Of a stretch of 19,360 nt of DNA, positions 1 through 6,702 are shown one piece after another. The DNA is taken from contig JAFQKO010000067.1 in the NCBI GenBank assembly GCA_017396865.1, positions 1-19,360 on the forward strand. The letters are read 5' to 3'. Each line of letters starts with the position of its first letter. Position 1 is the first letter of the stretch. The translations under genes were made by a program, and so were the position numbers. A model generated the notes under the pieces. The model worked only from the letters and a program-made list of their open reading frames with translations. It was not told where the DNA came from and searched no databases. Origin of the DNA: Clostridia bacterium (lineage in GTDB: Bacteria > Bacillota_A > Clostridia > Oscillospirales > QAKW01).

Positions 1-1383
1 CGCAAGATTGCCTGGATGAAAGAAACTGAAATGGCGGTGATCGTCAGTCAGGAGCAGAACGAAATTCAGACCTTTAAGAATTGGGGATTGGATATTCTTC
101 CTCACCGTGCTAGGATGGAAAAACGGGAGATGGACAAGGAATTTAAGGAATCTGATAATCCTTTCCGTATTGTATTCGTTTGCGCCATGTGGCTTACCGG
201 TTTTGATGTGAAATCTTTGGCTACCATTTATTTGGACAAGCCGTTAAAGGCACACACGCTGATGCAGACCATTGCCCGCGCCAACCGTGTTTGCGACGGA
301 AAAAGTAACGGCCTTGTGGTGGACTATATTGGTGTTGTTAAGGCACTTCGTCAGGCGCTGGCAGACTATACTTCCGGTGGTGGAGGAAAGCCCGGTGACG
401 ATCCCGCTCCCGATAAAGCGGAATTAATTGCTAAAATTGAGAACACGGTCAAAGCTATTGAAACGTATATGGCGGAACAGCAGTTCTCCCTGAAAGCATT
501 GATCGATGCGGATGATTTTGCAAAACTTGCTTTGGTAAAAGCAGGTGCGGATGCTATGTGTACAACCAATGATGTAAAGAAGCGTTTTGAGATTCAAGCA
601 CGTGAGCTTTTCCGAATGTTTAAGTACATTGAGAAGGGCGAAGTTTCTGCAGAAACGCATCGTTACAAAAATGCTATTAGCGAAATCTATGATCAGTTGC
701 AGGTAAAGCGCAAGCACGCAGATAACTCTGCTTTGATGGCACAGATCAATGAGATCGTAAATGAATATGTGACGGTTATTAAGACCGAAGGCCAAGAGGA
801 CAACAAGAAATTCGATATCAGCAATATTGATTTTGATCGTTTGCGCAAAGAGTTTGAAAAGGCACAAAACAAGAACCTGCTGCTAAAGGATTTGCAGCAG
901 TTGGTTGAGGAACGCCTTGCAAAAATGCTCCGGCAAAACCCGTTGCGGATCGACTATTATCAGCGCTATCAGGAGATTGTTGACGAATACAACCGTGACA
1001 ATAAAAAGGACGAGATCGCAATTATCTTTGAAAACCTGATGAAACTTGTGAGCGAGCTGGACGAGGAGCAAAAGCGTTATGTCCGGGAGGGCTTTGAGAG
1101 TGACGAGGAGCTTACAATGTTTGATTTACTTGCAAAGGACTCCCTGTCCAAAGAGGAAGTCAAGAAAGTAAAGAAGCTAGCACAGACGATGCTTTCCAAG
1201 ATTAAGGCACGTATTCACGAACTGGATCATTGGCGTGATAAAGAAGAAACTCAGTCTATTATCAGTGTGTTGATTCGGGACTTGCTATGGTCTGATCTTC
1301 CGGACAGTTACGATGATAGCGCCATTGCAACCTATAGGCAGCAAATTTATGAGTATGTGTACAACACATACCCCGCAGCGTAA
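1..1383 (+). CDS. hsdR: Type I restriction enzyme R subunit, C-terminal part (partial)
   Basis: Partial gene, open from base 1; the N-terminal nuclease and first helicase domain lie outside the window. HsdR is the motor and nuclease subunit of type I restriction complexes: it translocates DNA with ATP and cuts DNA lacking the host methylation. Visible are the late superfamily 2 helicase motifs: TGFD near residue 65 and the QTIARANR arginine-finger motif near residue 88. About 350 mostly charged, helical residues follow, as in the HsdR C-terminal domain that docks on the methylase core. The protein ends with a plain TAA. hsdM and hsdS are not in view and would be expected upstream. The gene is richer in A and T, with codons such as AAT, GAT and TTT, than the rest of the window, which suggests horizontal acquisition, as is common for such loci. 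Family call is firm; the island reading is inference. Confidence 0.9.
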   Translation, partial: RKIAWMKETEMAVIVSQEQNEIQTFKNWGLDILPHRARMEKREMDKEFKESDNPFRIVFVCAMWLTGFDVKSLATIYLDKPLKAHTLMQTIARANRVCDGKSNGLVVDYIGVVKALRQALADYTSGGGGKPGDDPAPDKAELIAKIENTVKAIETYMAEQQFSLKALIDADDFAKLALVKAGADAMCTTNDVKKRFEIQARELFRMFKYIEKGEVSAETHRYKNAISEIYDQLQVKRKHADNSALMAQINEIVNEYVTVIKTEGQEDNKKFDISNIDFDRLRKEFEKAQNKNLLLKDLQQLVEERLAKMLRQNPLRIDYYQRYQEIVDEYNRDNKKDEIAIIFENLMKLVSELDEEQKRYVREGFESDEELTMFDLLAKDSLSKEEVKKVKKLAQTMLSKIKARIHELDHWRDKEETQSIISVLIRDLLWSDLPDSYDDSAIATYRQQIYEYVYNTYPAA

Positions 1384-1620
1384 GATGATTATATAGGAAT
1401 ACGACAAAATGCGTGAGTCATTGTATTGACAGGAGGATAATTTGATTTCTCGAAAACAGCTTGTCCTATCGTGAATTTTGTAAAAATCAGTGTAATTTGG
1501 GGTCAAGTTGTTCTTATATGGTTGCAGGTATGCCATTTTTGCGAAAAGGTTCAAAGTGCCGAAAAGCCAGTCATATCAAGGGTTTTCAGGCTTTCCAAAA
1601 CGCCGGTTGTTCTTTGGCGG
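1384..1620. other. Non-coding junction between hsdR and cotJC remnant
   Basis: AT-rich stretch after hsdR with no sizeable gene. It holds an AGGAGG ribosome binding site (1431-1436) followed at 5 bases by a TTG and only ten codons before a stop (1442-1474). It also holds an imperfect inverted repeat (1561-1587) and the point where cotJC homology ends (about 1620-1640). The composition matches hsdR rather than the core. It may be the terminal segment of a mobile island; no recombinase gene is in the window. Confidence 0.45.
1561..1587. repeat. Imperfect inverted repeat at the island/core junction
   Basis: GAAAAGCC at 1561-1568 faces GGGTTTTC at 1580-1587, matching at 7 of 8 positions around an 11-base centre. 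It overlaps the stop codon of the truncated cotJC frame. Recombinase crossover sites often have such imperfect dyads, but the motif is short and could be chance. Confidence 0.35.
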
Positions 1621-2035
1621 TCGTGGCATCGGCGCCCATATCCTCAAACAGATCGGTAATGGGATCTCCCTTCGATTGGAAGGTGGTGGCGCTCCACGGT
1701 TCGCCGCTGGCGGCCTGCGGCCAGATACCTGCGGTATGGTCCACGTAGTAGTCGGCAAAGCCCTGATTTTGGATCTCATCGGCAGAAAGCCCCTTTAAGA
1801 GCTGCCGCACGATGGTCGATACGATCTCCATGTGGGCGAGTTCTTCCGTGCCCACGTCGGTGAGCAGAGCGCTGACCTCGGGATAAGGCATGGAATAGCG
1901 CTGGGAAAGGTAGCGCTGGGAGGCGCCCAGCTCGCCATCGGGCCCGCCGAATTGGCTCATGATCACCTTTGCCAGGCGCGCGTCGGGCTTTTTAATATCG
2001 ACAGGATACTGCAACCGTTTCTGATAGCTCCACAT
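1586..2035 (-). pseudogene. cotJC: Spore coat protein CotJC, 3'-truncated
   Basis: CotJC is a spore-coat protein related to manganese catalases (ferritin-like four-helix fold). The N-terminal part fits the family well: MWSYQKRLQYPV at the start, a metal-ligand glutamate in DGELGA (about residue 35), and GTEELAHME (about 63-71) with the next Glu and His ligands. Homology runs through GDPITDLFEDM (about 122-132) and then stops. The last roughly 15 residues are unrelated, and the frame ends at 149 residues instead of the usual near 190. The second half of the metal site (a Glu in the AEEKA-type helix and the EIVH-type Glu/His) is therefore missing, so catalase activity is unlikely. The ribosome binding site AAGGAGG lies about 10 bases before the ATG. 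It is the last gene of the cotJABC operon. The break coincides with the change to island-like DNA. Confidence 0.8.
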
Positions 2036-2038
2036 AAC

Positions 2039-2290
2039 TCACATTCCTCCTTCCCACGGCCAAGGCTCGGTAGCCCAGCCCCAATGGCCGCCCATTCCGC
2101 CGCTCTGCGGGCGAATGGGGCCGAAGCGTGCCTCATACGCACCCACGGCGTGGTTATATTCTGCGGTTTTCTGATTATAATAGTCCAGAGCCTTTTCACA
2201 ATCGGGATGGGTATCCAGATAAAGGCGTGCCTCATCGGCGGCAAAGCCGGCGGTATACACCGCCTCCATCATTTTTCTGCGCTCGGTCAT
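2039..2290 (-). CDS. cotJB: Spore coat protein CotJB
   Basis: Small spore-coat component of 83 residues, the usual size for CotJB. In Bacillus subtilis the cotJ operon is transcribed in the mother cell under sigma E, and its products assemble into the inner coat. Family signs are the ERRKMMEAVYTAGFAADEARLYLDTHP opening helices (residues about 3-29), the DYYNQKTAEYN segment and a Gly/Trp/Pro-rich tail ending in WPWEGGM. Its ATG overlaps the cotJA stop codon (ATGA), indicating translational coupling. A strong AGGAGGT ribosome binding site lies inside the end of cotJA. The stop codon is three bases upstream of the cotJC start. The gene looks intact although its downstream partner is cut. Confidence 0.88.
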   Translation of the reverse strand: MTERRKMMEAVYTAGFAADEARLYLDTHPDCEKALDYYNQKTAEYNHAVGAYEARFGPIRPQSGGMGGHWGWATEPWPWEGGM

Positions 2291-2520
2291 CGATCGGCAC
2301 CTCCTTTAAACGGCAGATCCAGCTCCTTAAAGATGGTGCCGCGGGGAAATCCCTCCGACGGCTCATAAAGCTCCCGCCACTGTTGGGTTGGCACGTAGGC
2401 CATGGCCAACCGCCAATTTTCGGTCGGTTCGGCCGGTTTATGATAAGTGGGACGCGCCTGCAAGTCCGACCGCATTCGCAACGGCGGCGCCAGCATATCC
2501 CGCAGATTGAAATCATCCAT
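2287..2520 (-). CDS. cotJA: Spore coat associated protein CotJA
   Basis: First gene of the cotJ operon, 77 residues. I chose the ATG giving MDDFNLRDM because AAAGGAGA sits about 8 bases before it; an in-frame ATG 23 codons further upstream lacks a ribosome binding site. The segment LAMAYVPTQQWRELYEPSEGF (about residues 38-58) followed by a GTIFKELDLPF tail is the CotJA hallmark. CotJA is needed for CotJC to enter the spore coat in B. subtilis. The promoter should be mother-cell specific. A CATACA on the minus strand near 2615 resembles a sigma E -10 element, but no matching -35 element is visible, so I do not annotate it. Confidence 0.87.
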   Translation of the reverse strand: MDDFNLRDMLAPPLRMRSDLQARPTYHKPAEPTENWRLAMAYVPTQQWRELYEPSEGFPRGTIFKELDLPFKGGADR

Positions 2521-2598
2521 CTGCTCATTCTCCTTTCCGGGGTGACATCCACCCTGATATCCTACGATAATGCACGAAAAAAGGTGCAAAAAATTCTG

Positions 2599-2627
2599 TT
2601 TACTTTCCTATTTGTATGTGGTATAAT
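2599..2627 (+). promoter_or_regulatory. Sigma A-type promoter for the 2660 gene
   Basis: TTTACT (2599-2604), 17-base spacer and TATAAT (2622-2627), with the extended -10 TG at 2619-2620. It lies about 33 bases before the GTG start at 2660, leaving a short leader. It is divergent from the cotJ operon. Confidence 0.75.
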
Positions 2628-2659
2628 ATGGAGAGAATAAAAAACAAGGAGGCAAAACC

Positions 2660-2959
2660 GTGGCAACGAAGAAAGAAAAATTACCGTTCCCCATGTATAA
2701 GGGCTTTCCCCTGGTACGTTGCAAGAACGATATCTACTACGGCGATCCCAAGGATCCCTACGTTATTTTCATTACCATCCTGGCAACCGACGGCAGCGAG
2801 GAGGAGATTCCCACCCGCGTAACCGTTGAGCTGCTGGCGACCGACGAAAGCATTCCCATCTGGGAGCGCTCCCAAAAGAAAAGCGAAAAGAACAGCTTAT
2901 ATGATGCGCTGGACATCGGCCTGATCTGGCTGCAGCGCGCCCTCTCAAAGAAAGGCTGA
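2660..2959 (+). CDS. Conserved-looking small protein, function unknown
   Basis: 99 residues, soluble, with no signal peptide or membrane segment. It starts at GTG behind AAGGAGG with a 7-base gap. The N-terminal half (residues 8-60) is rich in beta-type sequence with FPMYKGFPLVRCKNDIYYGD and a VIFITILATDG strand followed by an acidic loop. The C-terminal half (about 62-99) looks helical and ends in ALSKKG. I do not recognise the family. The first part suggests a small beta-sheet domain, but no catalytic motif is apparent. It is transcribed from its own promoter, and its stop lies two bases before the next gene, so the two are almost certainly co-transcribed. Assignment as a real gene rests on the promoter, the ribosome binding site and the tight spacing. 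Confidence 0.75.
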   Translation: MATKKEKLPFPMYKGFPLVRCKNDIYYGDPKDPYVIFITILATDGSEEEIPTRVTVELLATDESIPIWERSQKKSEKNSLYDALDIGLIWLQRALSKKG

Positions 2960-2961
2960 TT

Positions 2962-3513
2962 ATGAAACTCCTCTTAAGCTTATACAATCTGCTTGCCGCC
3001 AAGGGCTACGGCCCGATTGTGCTGATGATCCTTGCAGTGCTCGGCATCATCCTGATCCTGCGCTTCTTTTGCTGGCTCTTTGGAATTCTGGCCATGCGCT
3101 ACATCAGCAAGGCGCAAAACACCAAGCTCTGCCCCACCGCCTATATCCCCGGCGCGCAGGCGCACAGCACCCTGCTGCTCGGCGGTAAAGACCGCCTTGC
3201 CCGCCGCAGCGCGCACCTGATCTGGTGGCTCGCCGCAACGGCGGTGCTGCTGATTACCGCCATCGTTTGGTTCTACAACGGTCTGCGGCTGCAATTTGTG
3301 GGTTCCTTTAAAACCACCCTGCTCATCGCTATCCTTTCCGCTGCCGTTTTGCTGATTGTGCTCTACGTGCAACTGCGAATCAACGAAATGAAGGCGCTGA
3401 AAAAAATGCTGCCCAAAAAAGCAATCAGCGTTTCGATCTTTGCGATGTGCTTCTGCATCCCGCTGCAGCGAATCTATCTTTACACCAACCGTAAAAAGAT
3501 CGCCAAAGAATGA
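2962..3513 (+). CDS. Small integral membrane protein, function unknown
   Basis: 183 residues with at least three hydrophobic segments long enough to span the membrane: about 18-45 (GPIVLMILAVLGIILIL), 86-107 (LIWWLAATAVLLITAIVWF) and 117-138 (TTLLIAILSAAVLLIVLYV). A fourth weaker segment lies at 155-172. The loop at 48-84 carries several basic residues (KDRLARRS), which suggests it is cytoplasmic. The tail NRKKIAKE is basic. The ATG follows the previous stop by two bases with AAAGG upstream. A strong terminator follows directly, so this is the second and last gene of the unit. I do not recognise the family; no transport or enzyme motif is visible. Confidence 0.7.
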   Translation: MKLLLSLYNLLAAKGYGPIVLMILAVLGIILILRFFCWLFGILAMRYISKAQNTKLCPTAYIPGAQAHSTLLLGGKDRLARRSAHLIWWLAATAVLLITAIVWFYNGLRLQFVGSFKTTLLIAILSAAVLLIVLYVQLRINEMKALKKMLPKKAISVSIFAMCFCIPLQRIYLYTNRKKIAKE

Positions 3514-3517
3514 ACAA

Positions 3518-3552
3518 AGCTCCGTATTCATCGAATACGGAGCTTCTTTTTT
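3518..3552 (+). terminator. Rho-independent terminator of the 2660-3513 unit
   Basis: Perfect 12-bp stem AGCTCCGTATTC / GAATACGGAGCT (3518-3529 and 3533-3544) followed by TTCTTTTTT. It begins five bases after the stop codon of the membrane protein gene. Confidence 0.9.
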
Positions 3553-3563
3553 GGAAAATATTG

Positions 3564-3592
3564 TTGACAAATCAACGTCGTTCTGCTATACT
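3564..3592 (+). promoter_or_regulatory. Strong sigma A-type promoter for degV
   Basis: TTGACA (3564-3569), 17-base spacer and TATACT (3587-3592), with an extended -10 TGC directly before it. This is one of the closest matches to consensus in the window. Transcription would start near 3599, giving a leader of about 40 bases. Confidence 0.85.
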
Positions 3593-3639
3593 GTACGAAG
3601 TTGACATTTCAACATCTTTATCAACAGAAGGAGTTTTAT

Positions 3640-4518
3640 ATGAGTATACGAATCATTGTAGATTCCACCAGCGACCTGCTGCCCGAGATCAAGGAGCAGG
3701 TTACGGTAGTACCTCTGACGGTGAGCTTTGGCGACGAAAGCTTTATCGACGGCGTAACCCTTGATCGCAAAACCTTTTACGAGAAGCTGATCGAGAGCGA
3801 CGAAATGCCGATCACCAGCCAAGCCACTCCCGATGCCTTTGCGCGCGTTTATCGGGAAGTAAAGGAGGCGGGCGACACCGCCGTTGTTCTGACCTTAGCC
3901 TCGCAGCTTTCGGGCACCTTTCAAAGCGCCATGATTGCGCTGGAGGGGTATGAGGATTGCATCTTTCCCGTTGAGAGCGGAACGGTTGCCATCGGCGGCG
4001 GGATTTTAACCGAGCTGGCGCTGCGGCTGCGGGCGGAGGGGCTGAATGCCGCCGAGATCGCCGCCCGCCTGAAGGAGGAGCGCGGCAACGTGCGGGTGAT
4101 TGCGCTGCTGGACACACTGGAATACCTGCACAAGGGCGGCCGCATCTCCAAAACGGTTGCCATTGCGGGCGGCTTGCTTTCCATCAAGCCGGTGGTACAC
4201 ATCCGCGACGGCAAGATTGAAATGCTGGGCAAAGCACGCGGCTCCAAGCAGGGCAACAATCTTTTGGTGAAGGAGATTGAAAATGCAGGCGGCATCGACT
4301 TTAACCGCCCGCTTTTGCTGGGCTATACCGGCCTGAGCGATCTGCTTTTGCAGAAATACATCGCCGACAGCGCCCATCTCTGGCAGGATCACACCAAGAC
4401 CCTGCGCACCACTATGATCGGCAGCGTTGTTGGCACCCATGCGGGTCCCGGAGCCATTGCCTTGGCCTTCTTTAGCTCAGACTGTCAAAAAAGGCACCGA
4501 CCGCAGAAAAATAAGTAA
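3640..4518 (+). CDS. DegV family fatty-acid-binding protein
   Basis: 292 residues, close to the usual 280-290. DegV proteins bind a long-chain fatty acid in a cleft between two domains. In Firmicutes the FakB members present fatty acids to the kinase FakA for phosphorylation and entry into phospholipid synthesis. Family motifs: IIVDSTSDLLPE (5-16), the TSQATPDAF loop near 60, LASQLSGTFQSA near 88, LDTLEYLHKGGRISK near 160, GLLSIKPVV near 180, and the C-terminal THAGPGAIALAFF. The ATG at 3640 is preferred over an upstream TTG because AAGGAG lies 6 bases before it and the upstream codons fall at the expected transcription start. No FakA-type kinase is nearby, so its role as FakB is inferred. 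The last 14 residues after the GPG motif are polar and possibly non-conserved. Confidence 0.9.
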   Translation: MSIRIIVDSTSDLLPEIKEQVTVVPLTVSFGDESFIDGVTLDRKTFYEKLIESDEMPITSQATPDAFARVYREVKEAGDTAVVLTLASQLSGTFQSAMIALEGYEDCIFPVESGTVAIGGGILTELALRLRAEGLNAAEIAARLKEERGNVRVIALLDTLEYLHKGGRISKTVAIAGGLLSIKPVVHIRDGKIEMLGKARGSKQGNNLLVKEIENAGGIDFNRPLLLGYTGLSDLLLQKYIADSAHLWQDHTKTLRTTMIGSVVGTHAGPGAIALAFFSSDCQKRHRPQKNK

Positions 4519-4550
4519 AACCTAAAGTATGCGCCAATATTAATGATTGC

Positions 4551-4598
4551 AAGGAGAAAAGAAGTCTACTCTTTCTTCTTGTTCCTTTTATAAGGAAC
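4551..4598 (+). other. Two mutually exclusive hairpins downstream of degV
   Basis: 4551-4564 (AAGGAGAAAAGAAG) can pair with 4575-4587 (CTTCTTGTTCCTT) apart from a small internal loop. The right arm also forms a perfect 7-bp hairpin with the following bases (GTTCCTT at 4581-4587 with AAGGAAC at 4592-4598). The two folds exclude each other, as in antiterminator/terminator leaders, and a terminator-like stem follows at 4599. No plus-strand gene follows. Confidence 0.5.
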
Positions 4599-4624
4599 AA
4601 AATCCGCATAGTGATGCGGATTTT
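4599..4624 (+). terminator. Terminator-like hairpin downstream of degV
   Basis: Perfect 11-bp stem AAAATCCGCAT / ATGCGGATTTT around a 4-base loop. The 3' arm ends in TTTT, followed by a mixed T-rich tract. It is the likely end of the degV transcript, 80 bases after the stop codon. Confidence 0.7.
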
Positions 4625-4648
4625 GATTGAAATTTTTCTGCTATCCGC

Positions 4649-4694
4649 CGAAATGACCGCTCAGCGTATCACATACGCGATCGGGATCATTTCG
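4649..4694. repeat. Nested palindrome in the degV/4802 intergenic region
   Basis: An outer stem CGAAATGA (4649-4656) / TCATTTCG (4687-4694) encloses an inner perfect hairpin GCGTAT-CAC-ATACGC (4664-4678), with CCG/CGG pairing between them. The composition differs from the AT-rich surroundings. It may be a repeated intergenic element or a structured RNA; a CTCTTTTTT tract follows 16 bases later. Confidence 0.45.
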
Positions 4695-4729
4695 ACGAAT
4701 TCGGCACTCTTTTTTGATCAGTCTCCCGG

Positions 4730-4762
4730 CGTGTCAAAATAATGAATCGTTTTTTTGACACG
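4730..4762. terminator. Possible second intergenic terminator hairpin
   Basis: CGTGTCAAAA (4730-4739) and TTTTGACACG (4753-4762) are a perfect 10-bp inverted repeat around a 13-base loop. It lies just beyond the hairpin that ends the 4802-5236 gene, in a convergent intergenic region. Function as a back-up terminator is a guess. Confidence 0.4.
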
Positions 4763-4767
4763 TTGAA

Positions 4768-4799
4768 AAATTGCTCAGAGCATTTGCTCTGAGCAATTT
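4768..4799 (-). terminator. Terminator of the solute-binding protein operon
   Basis: Perfect 14-bp inverted repeat AAATTGCTCAGAGC / GCTCTGAGCAATTT with a 4-base loop, directly after the stop codon at 4802. On the minus strand the stem ends in a run of five T. Confidence 0.75.
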
Positions 4800-4801
4800 C
4801 T

Positions 4802-5236
4802 TTATTCATATAGAATTTCAATTCGGTCGCCCGCCAGCAGCTCCGCATCCGGATTGGAGAGGTTGGTGATCACCTTGCCGTTTCGGCGGACAGTGAACTT
4901 CTTCCCATTCTCTTCAACCACGCCCATAAAGGATTGCAGGCGATTATTAAAGACAATGGAGCGGAATTCGCCTTGGATTTCCTCCTCTTGCATGAACACC
5001 TGCTCAAGGGTTGCTTCCTCGGCTACCTGAAGCTCACGTCCCTCGTTGACGATATCCTTGCCTTCGCCCAGCCCGCTCACGTAGAGGTAAACCGAAACCA
5101 TGTTTTTTTGCTCTCCGCCGAAATAGTTCCAGCAGATCACGGTTGTGGTTGTGATCGATACAAGCAAAAAGGTCGTTAGGGTAAAGACCCAATGCTCACC
5201 CAGCCAGCGTATGACGTTTACAATCTTATTCAGCAT
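4802..5236 (-). CDS. Small membrane-anchored protein with beta-grasp (DUF4430-like) domain
   Basis: 144 residues. One membrane segment at about 17-38 (VFTLTTFLLVSITTTTVIC) follows a short N-terminal part with two basic residues (Lys4, Arg10), so the bulk should lie outside the cell. The exported part (about 45-144) resembles the DUF4430/transcobalamin-C-type beta-grasp fold: LEQVFMQ (cf. the family's helix), a central NGK segment, and a final ELLAGDRIEILYE like the family's GDRIEW-type ending. This is a remote pattern match, not a firm call. The start lies five bases after the solute-binding protein stop. Its ribosome binding site is formed by the GAG/GAA codons of that protein's acidic tail, so translation is probably coupled. 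A role together with the lipoprotein at the cell surface is inferred from the pairing. Confidence 0.65.
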   Translation of the reverse strand: MLNKIVNVIRWLGEHWVFTLTTFLLVSITTTTVICWNYFGGEQKNMVSVYLYVSGLGEGKDIVNEGRELQVAEEATLEQVFMQEEEIQGEFRSIVFNNRLQSFMGVVEENGKKFTVRRNGKVITNLSNPDAELLAGDRIEILYE

Positions 5237-5241
5237 TCAGA

Positions 5242-6621
5242 TTATTCTTCTTCCTCTTCCCGAGCAGCCTCTGCAGCCTCCTGAAGCGCTGTTTCGGCCT
5301 GAGAGAACTTCAGCAGAATTGCATCGACCTCCGATTCCTTGCAGGTAAGAGCAGAACGGAAGCCTGCTACGATGGCATCCATATCAATGGCACGGTTACG
5401 CATCGGAACGTCGGCTGCAACCGCCTTGCCGATCATCGACTTCTTGGACTCCTCCAGAATGGTCATGGAGTCGGGGTTATCAGGATCATGTGCATCCAAG
5501 AACTCATAGTAGCTGGGCATCAGATTCATGGTGCTTTCGCCCTTGAGAATATTGTAGAAGGTCTCGCCGCCGAAATAGTCGGAGGAAGCATTGCACAGAT
5601 CGGCAACGGAAGCGCCGTAGCGCGCGTTGGTCTGCTCAAAGTATGCCTTGGAAACGTAGATGCCGAAGGGGCACTCACCAACAAATGCACCTTCCTCACG
5701 CTTACCGGTGATGGGGGTGGGGAATGCGGTTGCCTTTACGTTTTCATACTCGATCTTACCATTGAAAACGGTAGAGGGCGCAACGATCATGGCAGCAGAG
5801 CCATCCACGAAGGAATTCAAAGCGGTTTCAAAGGTTACGTTATAGCAATCGGCGGTAAACGCACCCTTGCTCTCCAGCGCTCTGATATCCTTGATGGCAC
5901 GATCCCAGCTGGACATGATACCGTGAACCGGCATATAGCTATGCTCAGCGGTACCGCCCTCGGCCAGAACCATCTCATCGATCATGTATTCCAAGCCAAC
6001 GTCGGCAAAGCCTGCGGCGATGGGGGTAATTCCCTTCTCCTTCAGCGCTTCGATGATGATTTCCAGATTTTCCCAGCTATCGGGGTTGGGCAGATCCAGA
6101 TCCTTGAACAAGCCGCGGTTATAGTACAAGCCCTGATAAGTACAGTAGAGGGGGATCATATAGTTATCCAAATCGATTGCGGTAGAGAGATTATACGCAA
6201 CGTCGGTCACTTCGCCCATAATGGTATCGAACGCACCCTGCATCTGCTTGATCGAAGCCAGCGCTTCATCCTCGATCAGCTCATCGATAAATGCACGATG
6301 CTCGGTCATAAAGCAAGCGATCTCACCGGATGCAACGTCGTCCATAAACGCATCCAGCTCAGCACCTTCCTTATCGGGCACCTTCACATAGGTCAACTCA
6401 ACGTTATTAAAGTCCAGAATATCCTTTGCTACGTAGTCGAGCTGCTCTTTCCAATCGGCATACTCGGGATCCTTCTCGTCCACGGGCAAGCCCATCTTGA
6501 CAGAAAGCTTCACCGTTTCGGGATCTTCCGCAGCGCCACCGAACAACGAGCATCCGCTCAATGCCGTGACAGTCAGGATCATGGCCATTAAAAGGCTGAT
6601 TAATTTAACTGTTTTTTTCAT
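5242..6621 (-). CDS. Extracellular solute-binding lipoprotein (sugar-type ABC transporter component)
   Basis: 459 residues. A classic lipoprotein signal peptide: MKKTVKLIS, a hydrophobic core and lipobox LSGC with Cys24 as the lipid-modified residue. The mature part has the look of family 1 bacterial extracellular solute-binding proteins (carbohydrate ABC transporters). Examples are IPLYCTYQGLYYNRGLFKDLDLPNPDSWENL (about 175-205), the usual hinge/ligand region, and the GSAAMIVAPSTVFNG stretch near 275. The C-terminus is a run of acidic residues (AREEEEE). A GGAGG ribosome binding site lies about 13 bases before the ATG. No permease or ATPase gene lies beside it; its only operon partner is a small membrane protein. 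It may work with a transporter elsewhere or as a sensor. The substrate cannot be told from sequence alone. Confidence 0.88.
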   Translation of the reverse strand: MKKTVKLISLLMAMILTVTALSGCSLFGGAAEDPETVKLSVKMGLPVDEKDPEYADWKEQLDYVAKDILDFNNVELTYVKVPDKEGAELDAFMDDVASGEIACFMTEHRAFIDELIEDEALASIKQMQGAFDTIMGEVTDVAYNLSTAIDLDNYMIPLYCTYQGLYYNRGLFKDLDLPNPDSWENLEIIIEALKEKGITPIAAGFADVGLEYMIDEMVLAEGGTAEHSYMPVHGIMSSWDRAIKDIRALESKGAFTADCYNVTFETALNSFVDGSAAMIVAPSTVFNGKIEYENVKATAFPTPITGKREEGAFVGECPFGIYVSKAYFEQTNARYGASVADLCNASSDYFGGETFYNILKGESTMNLMPSYYEFLDAHDPDNPDSMTILEESKKSMIGKAVAADVPMRNRAIDMDAIVAGFRSALTCKESEVDAILLKFSQAETALQEAAEAAREEEEE

Positions 6622-6702
6622 TTCAGAGGAACCTCCACCTTTTATTCTTCCATAATGATACCATAAACCTAAAATAAAATAAAGTGTTTTTTTAAAATTC
6701 TT

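Noticed and set aside
2603..2640. Sigma E promoter for cotJ at CATACA on the minus strand
   Set aside because: No -35 element at a suitable distance, and the bases overlap the plus-strand promoter; too weak to annotate.
3601..3642. Longer degV start at a TTG
   Set aside because: It coincides with the expected transcription start and has no ribosome binding site; the ATG at 3640 has AAGGAG at the right distance.
4551..4624. T-box riboswitch
   Set aside because: No T-box consensus (TGGN-type bulge) and no downstream amino acid gene on the same strand.
5488..6591. A 367-codon plus-strand frame opposite the solute-binding protein
   Set aside because: It is antisense to a well-supported lipoprotein gene; the translation resembles no family and its codon pattern mirrors the opposite strand.
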